A DNA stretch of 10,226 nt from Treponema sp. (GCA_031259035.1 JAIRLZ010000257.1:1-10226); one strand, 5' to 3'. Counted from the first letter of the stretch, positions 1 to 6,030 are shown. The notes: generated by a model not told the origin, from the sequence alone. Translations and numbers: made by a program.

Positions 1-81
1 TTCGAGGCTAAGGCCCCTCGCCCTCCGCAACGGCAAGGTCATTCCGCGCCTCAGTCTAGCTAGCAGCCTGTTGCGCTTGTA

Positions 82-121
82 GGTTTTTATGGCTTTTTCG
101 TTGAAAAAAGCCATAAAAACC
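82..121. repeat. 17-bp perfect AT-rich hairpin
   Basis: Bases 82-98 pair perfectly with 105-121, with a six-base loop (cgttga, 99-104). No T-run follows on either strand, so it does not look like an ordinary intrinsic terminator. The start codon of a possible 32-residue frame (ATG at 89) lies inside the 5' arm, so if that frame were translated the stem would occlude initiation. Confidence 0.75.
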
Positions 122-187
122 CCGATAAAGGGGCTGCGAGAAAACTTCGTTTTCTTGGCGGTTTCCGCATGGCAGTTTGCAAGGTAA
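89..187 (+). CDS. Possible 32-residue peptide, unrecognised
   Basis: A short frame runs from ATG at 89 to TAA at 185-187. The predicted peptide starts MAFSLKKAIKTPIKG and ends VFLAVSAWQFAR, giving a basic N-terminal half and a hydrophobic C-terminal half, a layout common among small membrane-active peptides but also easily reached by chance. The only ribosome-binding hint is a weak AGG at 81-83. The stop codon abuts a terminator-like hairpin (187-212). The start codon is buried in a perfect 17-bp stem. I do not recognise the peptide; the chance of a spurious frame at this length is high. Confidence 0.15.
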   Translation: MAFSLKKAIKTPIKGLRENFVFLAVSAWQFAR

Positions 188-212
188 AAAATCGCCTTTT
201 CAGGCGATTTTT
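187..212 (+). terminator. Terminator-like hairpin
   Basis: Bases 187-196 (aaaaatcgcc) pair with 203-212 (ggcgattttt) in a 10-bp stem with a six-base loop. The A-run before and T-run after the GC core give the symmetrical form of a bidirectional intrinsic terminator, although the T-run is part of the stem and is followed by GGAGG, not more T. It would end any transcript entering from the left, or one reading leftward. Confidence 0.5.
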
Positions 213-221
213 GGAGGTTTT

Positions 222-446
222 ATGCGTGAAGCGCAACAAACTGCTAGTCCAGCTATGCTGGGGAACGCTCTATTCCTACGCCGTTGCTCCGGCACATTTT
301 GCCAGTTCTGGTCGCGTTCCTGCGGAACGATGCCGGAGTGGATGCCGCCGCAAAGCCCTTATCCGGGCTGGCATTGGACTTTAGTCCGCAACGTCGTCGC
401 CTTGAAGAGTCGCATTATTTCTGCACAGAGCCTAAAGAAGTTTTAG
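222..446 (+). CDS. Possible 74-residue protein with good RBS, unrecognised
   Basis: ATG at 222 is preceded by GGAGG (213-217) at a four-base spacing and the frame stays open to TAG at 444-446. The product begins MREAQQTASPAMLGNALFLR, is rich in Cys, Trp and Pro in the middle (three Cys and three Trp between about residues 26 and 51) and ends SLKKF. It matches no family I know. The DNA under it is a string of small palindromes (249-261, 289-336, 354-369, 376-387), which better explains its odd residue composition than selection on a protein. The open frame continues upstream of 222 as far as an ATG at 177, without a ribosome binding site there. Confidence 0.15.
   Translation: MREAQQTASPAMLGNALFLRRCSGTFCQFWSRSCGTMPEWMPPQSPYPGWHWTLVRNVVALKSRIISAQSLKKF
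249..387. repeat. Cluster of short hairpins
   Basis: Successive perfect short stems are visible: ccagc/gctgg (249-253 with 257-261), ccggca/tgccgg (289-294 with 331-336) enclosing cca/tgg (302-304 with 309-311) and cgttcc/ggaacg (315-320 with 324-329), then agccc/gggct (354-358 with 365-369) and ggac/gtcc (376-379 with 384-387). The middle set can fold as a three-way junction. Loops are mostly three to six bases. Such spacing suggests a folded RNA or a composite palindromic repeat; no matching Rfam family is recognised by eye. Confidence 0.5.
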
Positions 447-487
447 AGAGGATGGAGGGTGCGATTGATTGCCCGGCGCCTATATAG

Positions 488-1456
488 ATGTGTAAGGAGA
501 TGGGTTGTTATAAAAGCATAGACTCTGTGAAAGAAACCATACGCACTATGGCGATGGACGCCGGATTCAGCCGCGTTCGTATTCTCGCTCCATTTATGCT
601 TTCTGAAACCGTCAGGGGTCTTGTACAGCGCCGCGCTCTGGAAGACCGCTGGGGAGAAGGTTCGCCCTCGCTGTTGGTGGCGGCTTTGCCGTATGGAAAT
701 GAAGATGCAACGGCGGCGGCGGGACGCGCATCCGCTGAGCAAGCTGTTGAGGAAAACTGCCGCGCATATATTGCGCCTTTTGCGCGGCGCAACTACTACA
801 AAGAGGCGATCAAACGACTGCAGAAGCTCTCTCAAACATTCAGACGCTTCTGTATCGGCATAAATGCGGGCGGAATTCATGCGGACCGCCGCTCCAGTTA
901 CCGCATTTTTTGCAACTCGCCAATACCGGAAAAGCCGTTGGCTCTTGCCTGCGGGCTGGGAAGTCAGGGGCGCAACAGCCTCGTTATAACGCCGGAAGCG
1001 GGATCGCTTGTCATCATCGCCGCCATGACCCTCCCCTTCCCGCTCGAAAGCGACGCGCCCGAATCAACGCGCTCCCTGTGCGTTGGATGCGGTTTCTGCG
1101 CGGAAGCCTGCCCCACGAAGGCGATCCGGCGCGAAGGCGGCATTGAGCGGAACAAGTGCATCCAATGGTACGCGTCGGGGAACGAAGCGTCCGTCCCGCG
1201 TCATATCGCCGAACAATGGGGGCGGCGGCTGTACGGCTGCACGATATGCCAAGACGTCTGTCCTCACAACAAGAGGCCGGTCAGGGGGGCGGAAACCAGC
1301 GAGGGAAGCTTGCCCGCGTATGTGGATGCGCGAAAGATCCTCGCCATGTCTGATGAGGAGATAAAAACGTTCTTCAAGGGAACCGCTATGGGGCTTTCAT
1401 GGCTCAAGCCGGAGCATATCAGGCGGAGCGCGGGGCTTGCGCTGGCTTGGCGCTGA
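488..1456 (+). CDS. queG: QueG-like epoxyqueuosine reductase family protein
   Basis: A cytosolic double [4Fe-4S] protein of the QueG family, which in characterised members uses cobalamin to reduce epoxyqueuosine to queuosine at the wobble base of tRNA. The N-terminal half (about residues 12-190) matches the QueG fold, with a YRIF..SPIPEKPLA segment at 138-152 and a GLGSQGRNSL segment at 156-165 corresponding to the family's VDTAPVLERPLA and GLGWxGK regions. The ferredoxin part has CxxCxxCxxxCP (C198, C201, C204, C208) and a second set, C224 plus YGCTICQDVCPHN (C251, C254, C258). At 322 residues it lacks the longer C-terminus of some homologues. Odd point: the family's active-site Asp in the VDTAP motif appears as Asn143, so activity on epoxyqueuosine is uncertain. 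A stop codon sits directly before ATG 488; the start is uncertain. It converges with the next gene, six bases apart. No other queuosine gene is in view. Confidence 0.82.
   Translation: MCKEMGCYKSIDSVKETIRTMAMDAGFSRVRILAPFMLSETVRGLVQRRALEDRWGEGSPSLLVAALPYGNEDATAAAGRASAEQAVEENCRAYIAPFARRNYYKEAIKRLQKLSQTFRRFCIGINAGGIHADRRSSYRIFCNSPIPEKPLALACGLGSQGRNSLVITPEAGSLVIIAAMTLPFPLESDAPESTRSLCVGCGFCAEACPTKAIRREGGIERNKCIQWYASGNEASVPRHIAEQWGRRLYGCTICQDVCPHNKRPVRGAETSEGSLPAYVDARKILAMSDEEIKTFFKGTAMGLSWLKPEHIRRSAGLALAWR
493..502 (+). promoter_or_regulatory. Misplaced Shine-Dalgarno at the queG-like start
   Basis: The best ribosome binding sequence near this gene is TAAGGAG at 493-499, which lies downstream of the first in-frame ATG (488) and directly abuts the second (500), leaving no spacing. 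The next in-frame start, GTG at 527, is 27 bases beyond it. No good site lies 5-12 bases before 488. The true start may be 488, 500 or 527; the conserved part of the protein begins near residue 12, so all three are compatible. Confidence 0.4.
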
Positions 1457-1462
1457 CGGTTC

Positions 1463-4400
1463 TCAGAATAAATCCATTTGAACCGGCGCATCCGGCGCGT
1501 TTCCACGGCGCGGACGTTGGCGCTCCTGTACAAGCGGAACAAGCGGTTCCAAAACGCTGAGAAAGCGGCTCGGCTCGTTTTTCATAACGCGGTTTTGAAA
1601 AACCCGTTTTTTAGCCCACGAAAGATAGAGACCGCGTTTCGCCCGCGTCATGGCGACGTAAAGCAACCGCCGTTCTTCCTCAATATGGCTGTCCCGCGTG
1701 TCCCCGTAGAGCGTGAACGGAAGGAGTCCGTCCTCCAGAGCCGGGATAAAAACATGTTCCGCCTCAAGCCCTTTGGAGGCGTGCATCGTCATAAGGCGTA
1801 CGCCGTGGACGGTTATGCCGAGCGTGTCGTCCAGTTCCTTGATCAGCTTGAAGGGGATGCCGTGATCCGCAAGCGCCGTGGCGATAGGCTCCGCGAGGAT
1901 CGCGGCGCGGACAAGTACAACGCAATCTTCCATAGCGGCGCTGCCGGCGTTTCCTTCCGCCGTACCGCTGTCAAGCGCAAAAAAGCTGGTTCCTCCGATA
2001 AGCGCCGCTATTTTACGGGCAATAGCCTCAGCCTCCGCTTTTTCGCTGGCGTAACAGCTTCGGGAAAGCGTGACGCCGCCCGCGGCGACGCTGGCAGAGC
2101 CTTGTATATCGGCGTCTACAAGCCGTCCGGCCGCGGCTATGATAGGCGCGGCGCAACGAAAACTGCGGGTCAGGCGGAATACCCTGGCTTCAGGATAGTC
2201 GGTCATGAAGCCGGCGATGAAGCGTTTGTCCGCGCCGCGGAAGGCGTAGATCGCCTGATTGGGATCGCCGATGACCCAGAGCGAAGTTGTCTTCGCTGTC
2301 AAAAGGCGGATAAGGGCGTATTGAGCGAAGTTGATGTCTTGGTATTCATCAACAAAGATGAAGCGGAATCGTTTTCTGTAATGGGAAAGGATACGCGGAT
2401 GTTCCGCGAACAGCCGTACGGTTTCGGTTACGAGATCATCAAAGTCATACGCGGCTTCTTCGCGGAGCCGATCCTGATATGCGCCATAGAGCAGGTCTTT
2501 TTCCACATTGAATTCAGCGTCAGCGGCTATAGCGGCGGCGTCAAACGCCCGCTTGCGGATGGCGGTTTTCTCGCCGCCTGGTTCGCGCGCAAACAAAAAA
2601 GGCGTTTTTTCATGCGGAAGCATGAGCAGGCGTTTCTTCTCGTCAATGTAATCTCCCAAACTGCGCTCTTTTATTGCGCGCGCCTTGTTCGCGCCGCCCG
2701 CTTCTTGACAAATTTCCCGCAACAGCCGATCCCGCTCCTCGCTGTCTATGATTCTAAAATTATTGAAAAGGGCGGTTTGTTGTTCGGCTTGTTCTTTTAG
2801 TATTGAGGCGCAGAACGCATGAAAGGTTGTGGCGACGATGGCGGCGTCCCCGTCTGCCGTCGGCTCTAGAACGGTTTTGGCGATGCGTTCCCGCAACTCA
2901 CCGGCGGCTTTTACGGTGAATGTTATGGCAAGGATGGATGCGCCCTCCACGCCGTTTTGTACGAGATGGGCGATGCGGGCGGATAAAGTCGCGGTTTTTC
3001 CGGTACCGGGTCCGGCAATGACCAACGCGCGGGTTCCCGTGTACAAGACGGCCGCTTTCTGTTCGGCGTCAAGGGAAAAAGACTGATTGGCATCCGGGGT
3101 GCGAGTCTCAACCGCTTGGGGCGGGTTTTCCGGCGTCTCCGCCTTTTTCACAGAAAGCGGCGGAGGCGATGAATTCGCGGCGTCTTCTCCAAAAAGCGTT
3201 CCATCGCGCGGATCGTCGCTTCGGGGATCGAAGACCCGGATCACCCCGTATTCGCCGTCATATCCGGCTTGTATGAAGACCTGTCCCGCCCTCATCCTCG
3301 CCACGGCCTGCGCCAACAACTCCCCGGAAACGAACGGGACGCTCTGCGCCTCGATCTTGTCTATGGGCATGTCCATCAATATGCTGATTTCACCGCCCGC
3401 CTTTTCGGTGAGCGTGGTATAGGCGGCGTCAACCTTTTTCGAACCGCTTCCGGTGTTGATCGCTTCGCCGAGCAATTCCCGCAATGGAATGAGAGACATG
3501 TACGGGCGTTTGTTCGTACCGCGCCAAGAAGGGGGACAAACGCCCCATTCGTCAACCGGACGGTCGGCAAGCTCCAGCACCCTGCTTATCACGCCGCCCG
3601 TAAGCGGTTTCCCGCACCGGGGGCAGAGACCGTCCGGCGCCGCGTCTTCCGGCGCCACGCTGACGCCGCATTTCCGGTGTCCGGCATAGTGGTATTTGCC
3701 TTCCTGCGGATAAAATTCAATGGTGCCGGCGACATTTTCTTTTTTTTGCCCTTCTTTCTCAAGACGCAATGCCTTTGACAGGGAAGAATATGAACGGTCC
3801 ATCTCAAAGATCGTCGCTTCCCGCCCCAGTTTGTCTGGCGAATGGGCGTCGGAGTTGGAGATAATGGAAAACCGGTCGAGGCTCGAAAGCGCCCAGTTCA
3901 TTGGCGGATTGGAAGAAAGCCCGGTCTCAATGGCCGGAATGTACGGGGTGAGATCGCCGTAACATTCGTCTATAGAATCAAAGCCCGATTTCGCGCCCAA
4001 CGCGGAAAACCACGGCGTCCAGATATGCGCCGGAATCAGCAGCGAGCGATCATCAGCGTCAAGCAAGAGGCGCAGCACATCGCGGGAATCGACGCCCAAA
4101 ATAGGGCGTCCATCCGAACGTATGTTGCCCACCCGCTCAAGCAGGGTTTGAAACGTTTCCGCAGCCTTAATATCCGGCAGTATGACAAGATGATGTATCT
4201 TTCGTGTTTTATCGCCTTTCTTGTAAATAGTACTGATTTCGCCAGTCAGTACAAAACGGCAGCCGGATGCGCGAACCGGTTTCGGCAATCGCGCCGCTGA
4301 CGCCTCCGTCACATCAAAATTGTTCCGTATACTGTCTTTAAGCGTATAAAAACCCGGCTCCGCTTCTTCAAGCTGTTCTTTCAACTCCGCAAGCCATACA

Positions 4401-4537
4401 GGATGCGTACAGTCTCCGGTTCCCACCACGTCTATGCCCTTGACGGCGGCCCAGCGATCAAGATATGCGGGCGTCAGCTTCTTGCTCGTGGCGCGGGAAA
4501 AGCGTGAATGTATGTGTAAGTCGGCGATAATGCGCAT
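1463..4537 (-). CDS. Endonuclease Q-like PHP nuclease fused to UvrD-type helicase
   Basis: A 1024-residue two-part protein. Residues 1-440 resemble endonuclease Q, the PHP-fold enzyme that nicks DNA 5' of deaminated bases: DLHIHSRFSRATSKKLTP at 6-23 (H8, H10), GTGDCTHP at 39-46, GE..TIYK at 99-106, HH at 115-116, PAHIWTPW at 169-176, NSDAH at 228-232, and a zinc-knuckle HxxC...CxxC (H287, C290, C305, C308). A low-complexity linker (about 445-485) leads to a superfamily 1A helicase: Walker A AGPGTGKT 508-515, TFHAF 571-575, DEYQD 730-734, GDPNQAIYAFRGAD 757-770, LTRSFR 789-794, TMHASKGLEAEHVF 917-930 and EERRLLYVAMTRAKRG 954-969. The end, QMDLF, could be a beta-clamp binding peptide. Only about 125 residues separate motifs IV and V, so subdomain 2B seems reduced. 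The start matches the family N-terminus exactly. Likely role: cutting and unwinding at deaminated DNA in the cytosol. Confidence 0.88.
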   Translation of the reverse strand: MRIIADLHIHSRFSRATSKKLTPAYLDRWAAVKGIDVVGTGDCTHPVWLAELKEQLEEAEPGFYTLKDSIRNNFDVTEASAARLPKPVRASGCRFVLTGEISTIYKKGDKTRKIHHLVILPDIKAAETFQTLLERVGNIRSDGRPILGVDSRDVLRLLLDADDRSLLIPAHIWTPWFSALGAKSGFDSIDECYGDLTPYIPAIETGLSSNPPMNWALSSLDRFSIISNSDAHSPDKLGREATIFEMDRSYSSLSKALRLEKEGQKKENVAGTIEFYPQEGKYHYAGHRKCGVSVAPEDAAPDGLCPRCGKPLTGGVISRVLELADRPVDEWGVCPPSWRGTNKRPYMSLIPLRELLGEAINTGSGSKKVDAAYTTLTEKAGGEISILMDMPIDKIEAQSVPFVSGELLAQAVARMRAGQVFIQAGYDGEYGVIRVFDPRSDDPRDGTLFGEDAANSSPPPLSVKKAETPENPPQAVETRTPDANQSFSLDAEQKAAVLYTGTRALVIAGPGTGKTATLSARIAHLVQNGVEGASILAITFTVKAAGELRERIAKTVLEPTADGDAAIVATTFHAFCASILKEQAEQQTALFNNFRIIDSEERDRLLREICQEAGGANKARAIKERSLGDYIDEKKRLLMLPHEKTPFLFAREPGGEKTAIRKRAFDAAAIAADAEFNVEKDLLYGAYQDRLREEAAYDFDDLVTETVRLFAEHPRILSHYRKRFRFIFVDEYQDINFAQYALIRLLTAKTTSLWVIGDPNQAIYAFRGADKRFIAGFMTDYPEARVFRLTRSFRCAAPIIAAAGRLVDADIQGSASVAAGGVTLSRSCYASEKAEAEAIARKIAALIGGTSFFALDSGTAEGNAGSAAMEDCVVLVRAAILAEPIATALADHGIPFKLIKELDDTLGITVHGVRLMTMHASKGLEAEHVFIPALEDGLLPFTLYGDTRDSHIEEERRLLYVAMTRAKRGLYLSWAKKRVFQNRVMKNEPSRFLSVLEPLVPLVQERQRPRRGNAPDAPVQMDLF

Positions 4538-4572
4538 ACTTCTATGATAAACGATATTGAACTTTCAAACAA
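4538..4572 (-). promoter_or_regulatory. Weak minus-strand promoter, possibly leaderless
   Basis: Reading the minus strand, TTGTTT (4572-4567), a 17-base spacer and TATCAT (4549-4544) precede the ATG of the nuclease-helicase gene, with the -10 ending only six bases before the start codon. No convincing Shine-Dalgarno lies in those bases (agaagt). If this promoter is used, the mRNA would begin at or next to the start codon. The -35 element matches consensus at only half its positions, so this is tentative. Confidence 0.25.
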
Positions 4573-4648
4573 GGGAGCGGATCCCAGAGTACGCTCCTAC
4601 AATTCATCCGTAAACTGACATTTTGAGAAAACCTCTGTCATTTGTCTC

Positions 4649-4677
4649 TGTACAAAACTAACATCTTATGCTATAAT
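4649..4677 (+). promoter_or_regulatory. Extended -10 promoter before the DeoR leader
   Basis: A perfect TATAAT at 4672-4677 carries the extended -10 TG (TGCTATAAT, 4669-4677); a TGTACA at 4649-4654 serves as a partial -35 at 17-base spacing. Transcription would start near 4684, leaving about 360 nt of leader before the DeoR-family gene, or making an independent RNA. The TGACA/TGTCA dyad at 4616-4640 ends eight bases before the -35 and is a candidate operator. Confidence 0.6.
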
Positions 4678-4683
4678 ACGGCA

Positions 4684-5032
4684 TAATGATTATTTAACCT
4701 TGCTACAGCGCATCATGAAATCTTCTTTCGAATTTTATTTTATTCGGAGGCTGTCCTCTCGTCACGACGTCCCGCCGCGCATCCATTTGCCACATTCGTT
4801 TGTGTGTCTGCGCCAAATGGCGGGGACGCGGACTTCCGGTAATACCGCTTCCCTTGAACCACAGATTTTTCGAAAAAAATCTGACGTCCCGTTGCGGAGT
4901 TGCGGGACGGTTCATCGTTTTGCCTAAGTTTTTATAAGATTGAAGATAAAAAATTTGACTTCTGAATAATTTATTAGCATTTTAGTAATAATAATCATAA
5001 CGAAGACAATTTCTATGTCTTCTTACCATTAC
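4684..5032 (+). ncRNA. Candidate structured 5' leader or small RNA
   Basis: The presumed transcript has a hairpin GGAGG-CTGT-CCTCT (4746-4759); a large stem in which CGTCCC (4768-4773) pairs with GGGACG (4823-4828) around CCATTTG/CAAATGG (4783-4789 with 4814-4820); a 9-bp stem cagattttt/aaaaatctg (4862-4870 with 4875-4883); and CGTCCCG/CGGGACG (4885-4891 with 4903-4909). The segment GACGTCCCG occurs twice (4766 and 4883), so either copy could pair with the later CGGGACG, giving mutually exclusive folds as in attenuators. A 7-bp stem (5002-5008 with 5016-5022) sits ten bases before the ribosome binding site. No clean terminator T-run is present. No known riboswitch class was recognised. Confidence 0.4.
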
Positions 5033-5045
5033 AGGAGGTTCTACC

Positions 5046-5819
5046 ATGAACAACAGACAAAGCAAAATTTTGGAAGCGATTGCGAGACAACAACGTATCG
5101 AAGTGACGGACCTTGCAAAAAGAATGAACGTTTCTCCGGTGACGATTCGCAAAGATCTGGATCAACTTGAGCAACGCGGGCTTATCCGCCGTGAACACGG
5201 ATACGCCTACATCGAAACCGGCGCCAATGACGGAACGCAGCTTGTGTACAATTACGAAATAAAACGCCGCATAGCGCAAGCGGCGGCGGCCAGTGTTGAA
5301 GAAAACGAGACCGTTATGATAGGCTGCGGTTCCTGTTGCGTCATTCTTGCTGAAGAGCTTGCTTATACAAAAAAAGATGTGACGATTATCACCAATTCGG
5401 TGTTCATTGCGAATTATATCGACAAGTCGCCGCATGGCAAGATTATTCTGCTCGGCGGTTACTATCAGCGCAATTCACAAGTGCTTGTTGGGCCTATCGC
5501 CCATAAAAACGCGGAACTATTCTCGCCGAACAAGTTTTTTATCAGCGCAAATGGTTTTTCTGAAACATTCGGCTTTACCGGACATGATTACTTCAGGGCG
5601 CAGACCGTTCAGGAATTGGCGAAACAAGCCCGGCAGGTCGTGATGCTTTTTGATTCCGAAAAATTCTCCAGCAGCGGTGTGGTGAAAGTGGCTTCTGTTG
5701 AGAATGTCAATGTCATATACACCGATGTCGGCATCCCGCCTGAAAAAGAAGCGCATCTGCTTCAAAACAACATTCTGGTGCATAAAGTGCCGACGTCGGA
5801 AACCGGCGTACAAGCATAA
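5046..5819 (+). CDS. DeoR-family transcriptional regulator
   Basis: A 257-residue cytosolic repressor-type protein. The N-terminal winged helix-turn-helix fits the DeoR signature: RQSKILEAI at 4-12, VTDLAKRMNVSPVTIRKDLDQLEQRGLIRREHG from about 20 to 52. The C-terminal DeoRC sensor domain, which in the family binds phosphorylated sugars, spans about 74-250, with ITNSVFIANYI 115-125, ILLGGYYQ 134-141, ISANGF 166-171 and VVMLFDSEKF 198-207. Two departures: HGYA stands for the usual HGGA after the HTH, and the usual DSGTT-type phosphate loop reads GCGSCC (93-98), suggesting a different ligand. AGGAGG at 5033-5038 is seven bases before ATG. The gene stands alone, with no sugar kinase, transporter or aldolase beside it, so its target genes are unknown; it may regulate itself through the long leader. 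A terminator follows at 5865-5899. Confidence 0.9.
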   Translation: MNNRQSKILEAIARQQRIEVTDLAKRMNVSPVTIRKDLDQLEQRGLIRREHGYAYIETGANDGTQLVYNYEIKRRIAQAAAASVEENETVMIGCGSCCVILAEELAYTKKDVTIITNSVFIANYIDKSPHGKIILLGGYYQRNSQVLVGPIAHKNAELFSPNKFFISANGFSETFGFTGHDYFRAQTVQELAKQARQVVMLFDSEKFSSSGVVKVASVENVNVIYTDVGIPPEKEAHLLQNNILVHKVPTSETGVQA

Positions 5820-5864
5820 CCGCGTAGCCATGCGACTGCGGCGCGTTTGCGTTGCGAAACTCCG

Positions 5865-5899
5865 GTGGAATTTTAGCGGACGATTCCGCTTTTTTCCAC
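5865..5899 (+). terminator. Intrinsic terminator after the DeoR-family gene
   Basis: The core stem agcgga/tccgct (5875-5880 with 5885-5890, loop cgat) is followed by a run of six T (5890-5895). An outer stem GTGGAA/TTCCAC (5865-5870 with 5894-5899) could form instead of a free T-tract. It lies 45 bases past the DeoR stop codon and separates that unit from mntP. Confidence 0.65.
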
Positions 5900-5963
5900 A
5901 ATCATGCGATGCTTTTTCAAAACGCGCCCTATGAGAAAGTCGCCCAGACAGGGATGTTTATTG

Positions 5964-6000
5964 GACTCGTTCGACAACCCGCTTGGCAGTCGAACGAATC
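5964..6000. repeat. 11-bp inverted repeat upstream of the mntP promoter
   Basis: Bases 5964-5974 (gactcgttcga) and 5990-6000 (tcgaacgaatc) are complementary at 10 of 11 positions around a 15-base loop. It is not followed by a T-run. Its loop sequence is nearly repeated at 6021-6036, overlapping the -35 box of the mntP promoter. It may be a protein-binding site or part of a second terminator; nothing in the sequence decides. Confidence 0.45.
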
Positions 6001-6030
6001 TTATAATTTCTCGGCTTGGAACAACCTCGC

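Larger units (their letters stand above)
60..247. repeat. Imperfect 19-bp inverted repeat bracketing nested hairpins
   Basis: The left arm 60-78 (ctagcagcctgttgcgctt) matches the reverse complement of the right arm 229-247 (aagcgcaacaaactgctag) at 17 of 19 positions; the mismatch is a central CC/TT pair. The 150 bases between the arms contain three further hairpins. As RNA this would be a long closing stem over a multibranched structure; as DNA it would resemble the terminal inverted repeats of a very small non-autonomous element. No target-site duplication flanks the arms on inspection, and no transposase or reverse transcriptase gene is in the window. Confidence 0.55.
1..487. other. Gene-free, hairpin-rich region
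   Basis: No reading frame here resembles a known protein. The stretch holds an unusual density of inverted repeats: a 17-bp perfect stem at 82-121, a 9-bp stem at 137-157, a terminator-like 10-bp stem at 187-212, and a run of short hairpins between 249 and 387. A 19-bp imperfect inverted repeat (60-78 against 229-247) brackets the first three. Two short frames (89-187 and 222-446) are open but unproven. The first 80 bases are open in one frame (2-82) and could be the tail of a gene lying to the left; the composition gives no support for or against. No convincing promoter for the downstream queG-like gene was found. The region could be a structured RNA, a degenerate mobile element, or a cluster of dispersed palindromic repeats. 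Confidence 0.6.
4538..5045. other. Gene-free structured intergenic region
   Basis: 508 bases between the divergent nuclease-helicase and DeoR-family genes. From left to right I see a ggagcg/cgctcc hairpin (4574-4597), a dyad TGACA/TGTCA (4616-4620 and 4636-4640) just before a plus-strand promoter (4649-4677), then a leader with several stems (4746-4759, 4768-4828, 4862-4883, 4885-4909, 5002-5022) up to the DeoR ribosome binding site. The frames open here (for example 4700-4927) show no protein-like character. Confidence 0.6.

Noticed and set aside
60..247. Retron-like ncRNA (inverted repeats around hairpins)
   Set aside because: No reverse transcriptase gene lies nearby and the expected msr/msd signatures were not seen; the next gene is queG-like.
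443..487. preQ1 riboswitch before the queG-like gene
   Set aside because: The purine-rich stretch lacks the preQ1 pseudoknot pattern and the A-rich tail.
443..880. Open frame on the minus strand opposite the queG-like gene
   Set aside because: Its translation is Arg- and His-rich, matches no family, and lies opposite a gene with clear motifs.
1457..1485. cggttc/gaaccg stem between the convergent genes
   Set aside because: Six base pairs, a 17-base loop and no T-run; it lies mostly in the coding end of the helicase.
1478..2800. 440-codon plus-strand frame inside the nuclease-helicase gene
   Set aside because: Antisense shadow of a gene with full helicase motifs; its sequence is not protein-like.
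4684..4927. 6S RNA, SRP RNA or RNase P RNA in the DeoR leader
   Set aside because: None of the conserved sequence blocks of these RNAs could be found.
4955..4986. Second promoter (TTGACT) close to the DeoR gene
   Set aside because: No acceptable -10 at 16-18 base spacing; only AT-rich sequence follows.
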